Below are positions 58,694-59,324 of a stretch of 59,324 nt of DNA, piece after piece; position 1 is the stretch's first letter, and each line of letters starts with the position of its first letter. The stretch covers positions 1 through 59,324 of the forward strand of contig CAZWBR010000024.1 in NCBI GenBank assembly GCA_964632305.1, in the 5' to 3' direction. The position numbers and the translations under genes were made by a program. This DNA comes from CAZWBR01 sp964632305. Its GTDB lineage: Bacteria; Bacteroidota; Bacteroidia; Bacteroidales; Prolixibacteraceae. The notes under the pieces were generated by a model. The model worked only from the letters and a program-made list of their open reading frames with translations, searched no databases and was not told the DNA's origin.

Positions 58694-59324
58694 ATGAAAT
58701 TGGTTAATTTCTCCAGACACATGATTCTGGCCATCACCCTGGCCCTTGGCACCCTGGCTGGCTATTCCCAGCAGGAGCCGATGTACACCCAGTATGTTTT
58801 CAATATGCAGACCGTGAACCCGGGTTACGTGGGATCGTGGCAGACCATCGGGTTCCTGGCCCTGACGCGTCACCAGTGGGTGGGAGTCGAGGGCTATCCT
58901 TCGACCCAGACCTTCTCGATGCAGACCCCTTTCCGTTCGGAGAACGTCGGGCTGGGATTGAACATCGTCCATGACAAGATCGGTCTGGAAAAACGGTTGC
59001 TGTTCAACGTCGACTACTCCTACCGTCTGACGGTCTCCCGCGAAAGCTCGCTGCGGTTGGGGATCAAGGCCGGGTTTACCAACTACTCCAACCCGCTGGG
59101 GCTCTACACCACCTATCCGGGCGATGTGAGCGACCCGAATTTCCAGGGCGCCGTCGACAACAAGTTTATGCCTAACGTGGGGGTTGGGGCCTTCCTCTCC
59201 TCCGACCGTTACTATGTCGGTTTATCGGTCCCGAAACTGGTTCAGACCACCTTCAAAAACACCGAGAATAATTATACCACCTTGCAGGAGATGCGTCAGT
59301 ACTTCCTGATCGGGGGTATGGTGT
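58694..59324 (+). CDS. PorP/SprF family membrane protein, N-terminal part
   Basis: This partial gene runs off the right edge of the window. It starts with ATG at 58694. The signal peptide is followed by YSQQEPMYTQYVFNMQTVNP and GYVGSWQTIGFLALTRHQWV, the recognisable PorP/SprF opening, and continues with barrel strands such as RLLFNVDYSYRLTVS and LSSDRYYVGLSVPKL. About 210 codons are present, of a usual ~330. It has clearly different codon choice from the AT-rich region before it. It is not a close copy of the porP at 334-1374. The gene to its right, outside the window, may be a secreted partner. Confidence 0.9.
   Translation, partial: MKLVNFSRHMILAITLALGTLAGYSQQEPMYTQYVFNMQTVNPGYVGSWQTIGFLALTRHQWVGVEGYPSTQTFSMQTPFRSENVGLGLNIVHDKIGLEKRLLFNVDYSYRLTVSRESSLRLGIKAGFTNYSNPLGLYTTYPGDVSDPNFQGAVDNKFMPNVGVGAFLSSDRYYVGLSVPKLVQTTFKNTENNYTTLQEMRQYFLIGGMV

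Noticed and set aside
1..59324. tRNA, rRNA, tmRNA or other known RNA genes
   Set aside because: No cloverleaf-type or conserved RNA sequence was recognised in intergenic regions. A covariance-model scan would be decisive.

Overview
The window is a stretch of chromosome from a member of the Bacteroidota, most likely an anaerobic or fermentative Bacteroidales/Marinilabiliales-type organism. The evidence is two PorP/SprF-type (type IX secretion) membrane proteins at the two edges, promoters of the Bacteroidota form TTG-N18..20-TAnnTTTG in front of many genes, several Bacteroidota families (DUF4831, DUF4369-type lipoprotein, POT and OFA-like transporters), the gene order pyrE / SRPBCC / birA / rsfS / ftsH / cdsA / psd / pssA, and a hydF gene, which implies [FeFe]-hydrogenase. 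No rRNA, tRNA, CRISPR array, intact insertion sequence or prophage was seen. Assignment below phylum is inference.

Layout. 0.3-9.5 kb: porP, a HEAT-repeat protein, a MATE exporter and uvrA, a three-gene set of SPFH membrane protein + ribbon-helix-helix protein + zinc ribbon, and a PPi-dependent phosphofructokinase. 9.5-21 kb: rsmE, an OmpA-family protein, the hexuronate pair uxaB-uxaA, a P-loop ATPase, serA, transketolase and rlmF. 21-31.5 kb: a decayed stretch, an LtaS-like sulfatase-fold membrane enzyme, small membrane and secreted proteins, uppP, a DedA protein, a GNAT acetyltransferase, DUF1015 + serC, and gcvT. 31.6-42.3 kb: an orphan Hpt protein, an alpha/beta hydrolase, a 1001-residue tandem-receiver/PPDK_N protein, pepD with an MFS transporter, a DUF4831 protein and the fused NAD(P)HX repair enzyme nnr. 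42.3-47.7 kb: two repeat islands flanking a POT peptide transporter and a SEC-C protein. 47.7-58.1 kb: hydF, coaD, a redoxin-like protein without its cysteines, and the pyrE-to-pssA housekeeping cluster. 58.1-59.3 kb: a degenerate stretch and the start of a second porP-like gene that runs off the window.

The genes are mostly housekeeping: central carbon metabolism (pfp, tkt, uxaAB), serine/glycine/C1 metabolism (serA, serC, gcvT), phospholipid synthesis (cdsA, psd, pssA), cell-envelope lipid-carrier recycling (uppP), CoA and NAD repair (coaD, nnr), peptide uptake and cleavage (POT, MFS + pepD), ribosome modification (rsmE, rlmF, rsfS) and proteolysis (ftsH).

The least ordinary material is (1) a family of three ~221 bp elements built from nested hairpin units that form near-perfect inverted repeats and carry the same open 80-plus-codon frame in all copies, sitting among several further hairpin repeat types; (2) a tandem-receiver protein fused to the nucleotide-binding half of PEP synthase/PPDK; (3) the SPFH-RHH-zinc ribbon cassette; and (4) a thioredoxin-fold lipoprotein-like protein in which both active-site cysteines are serines.
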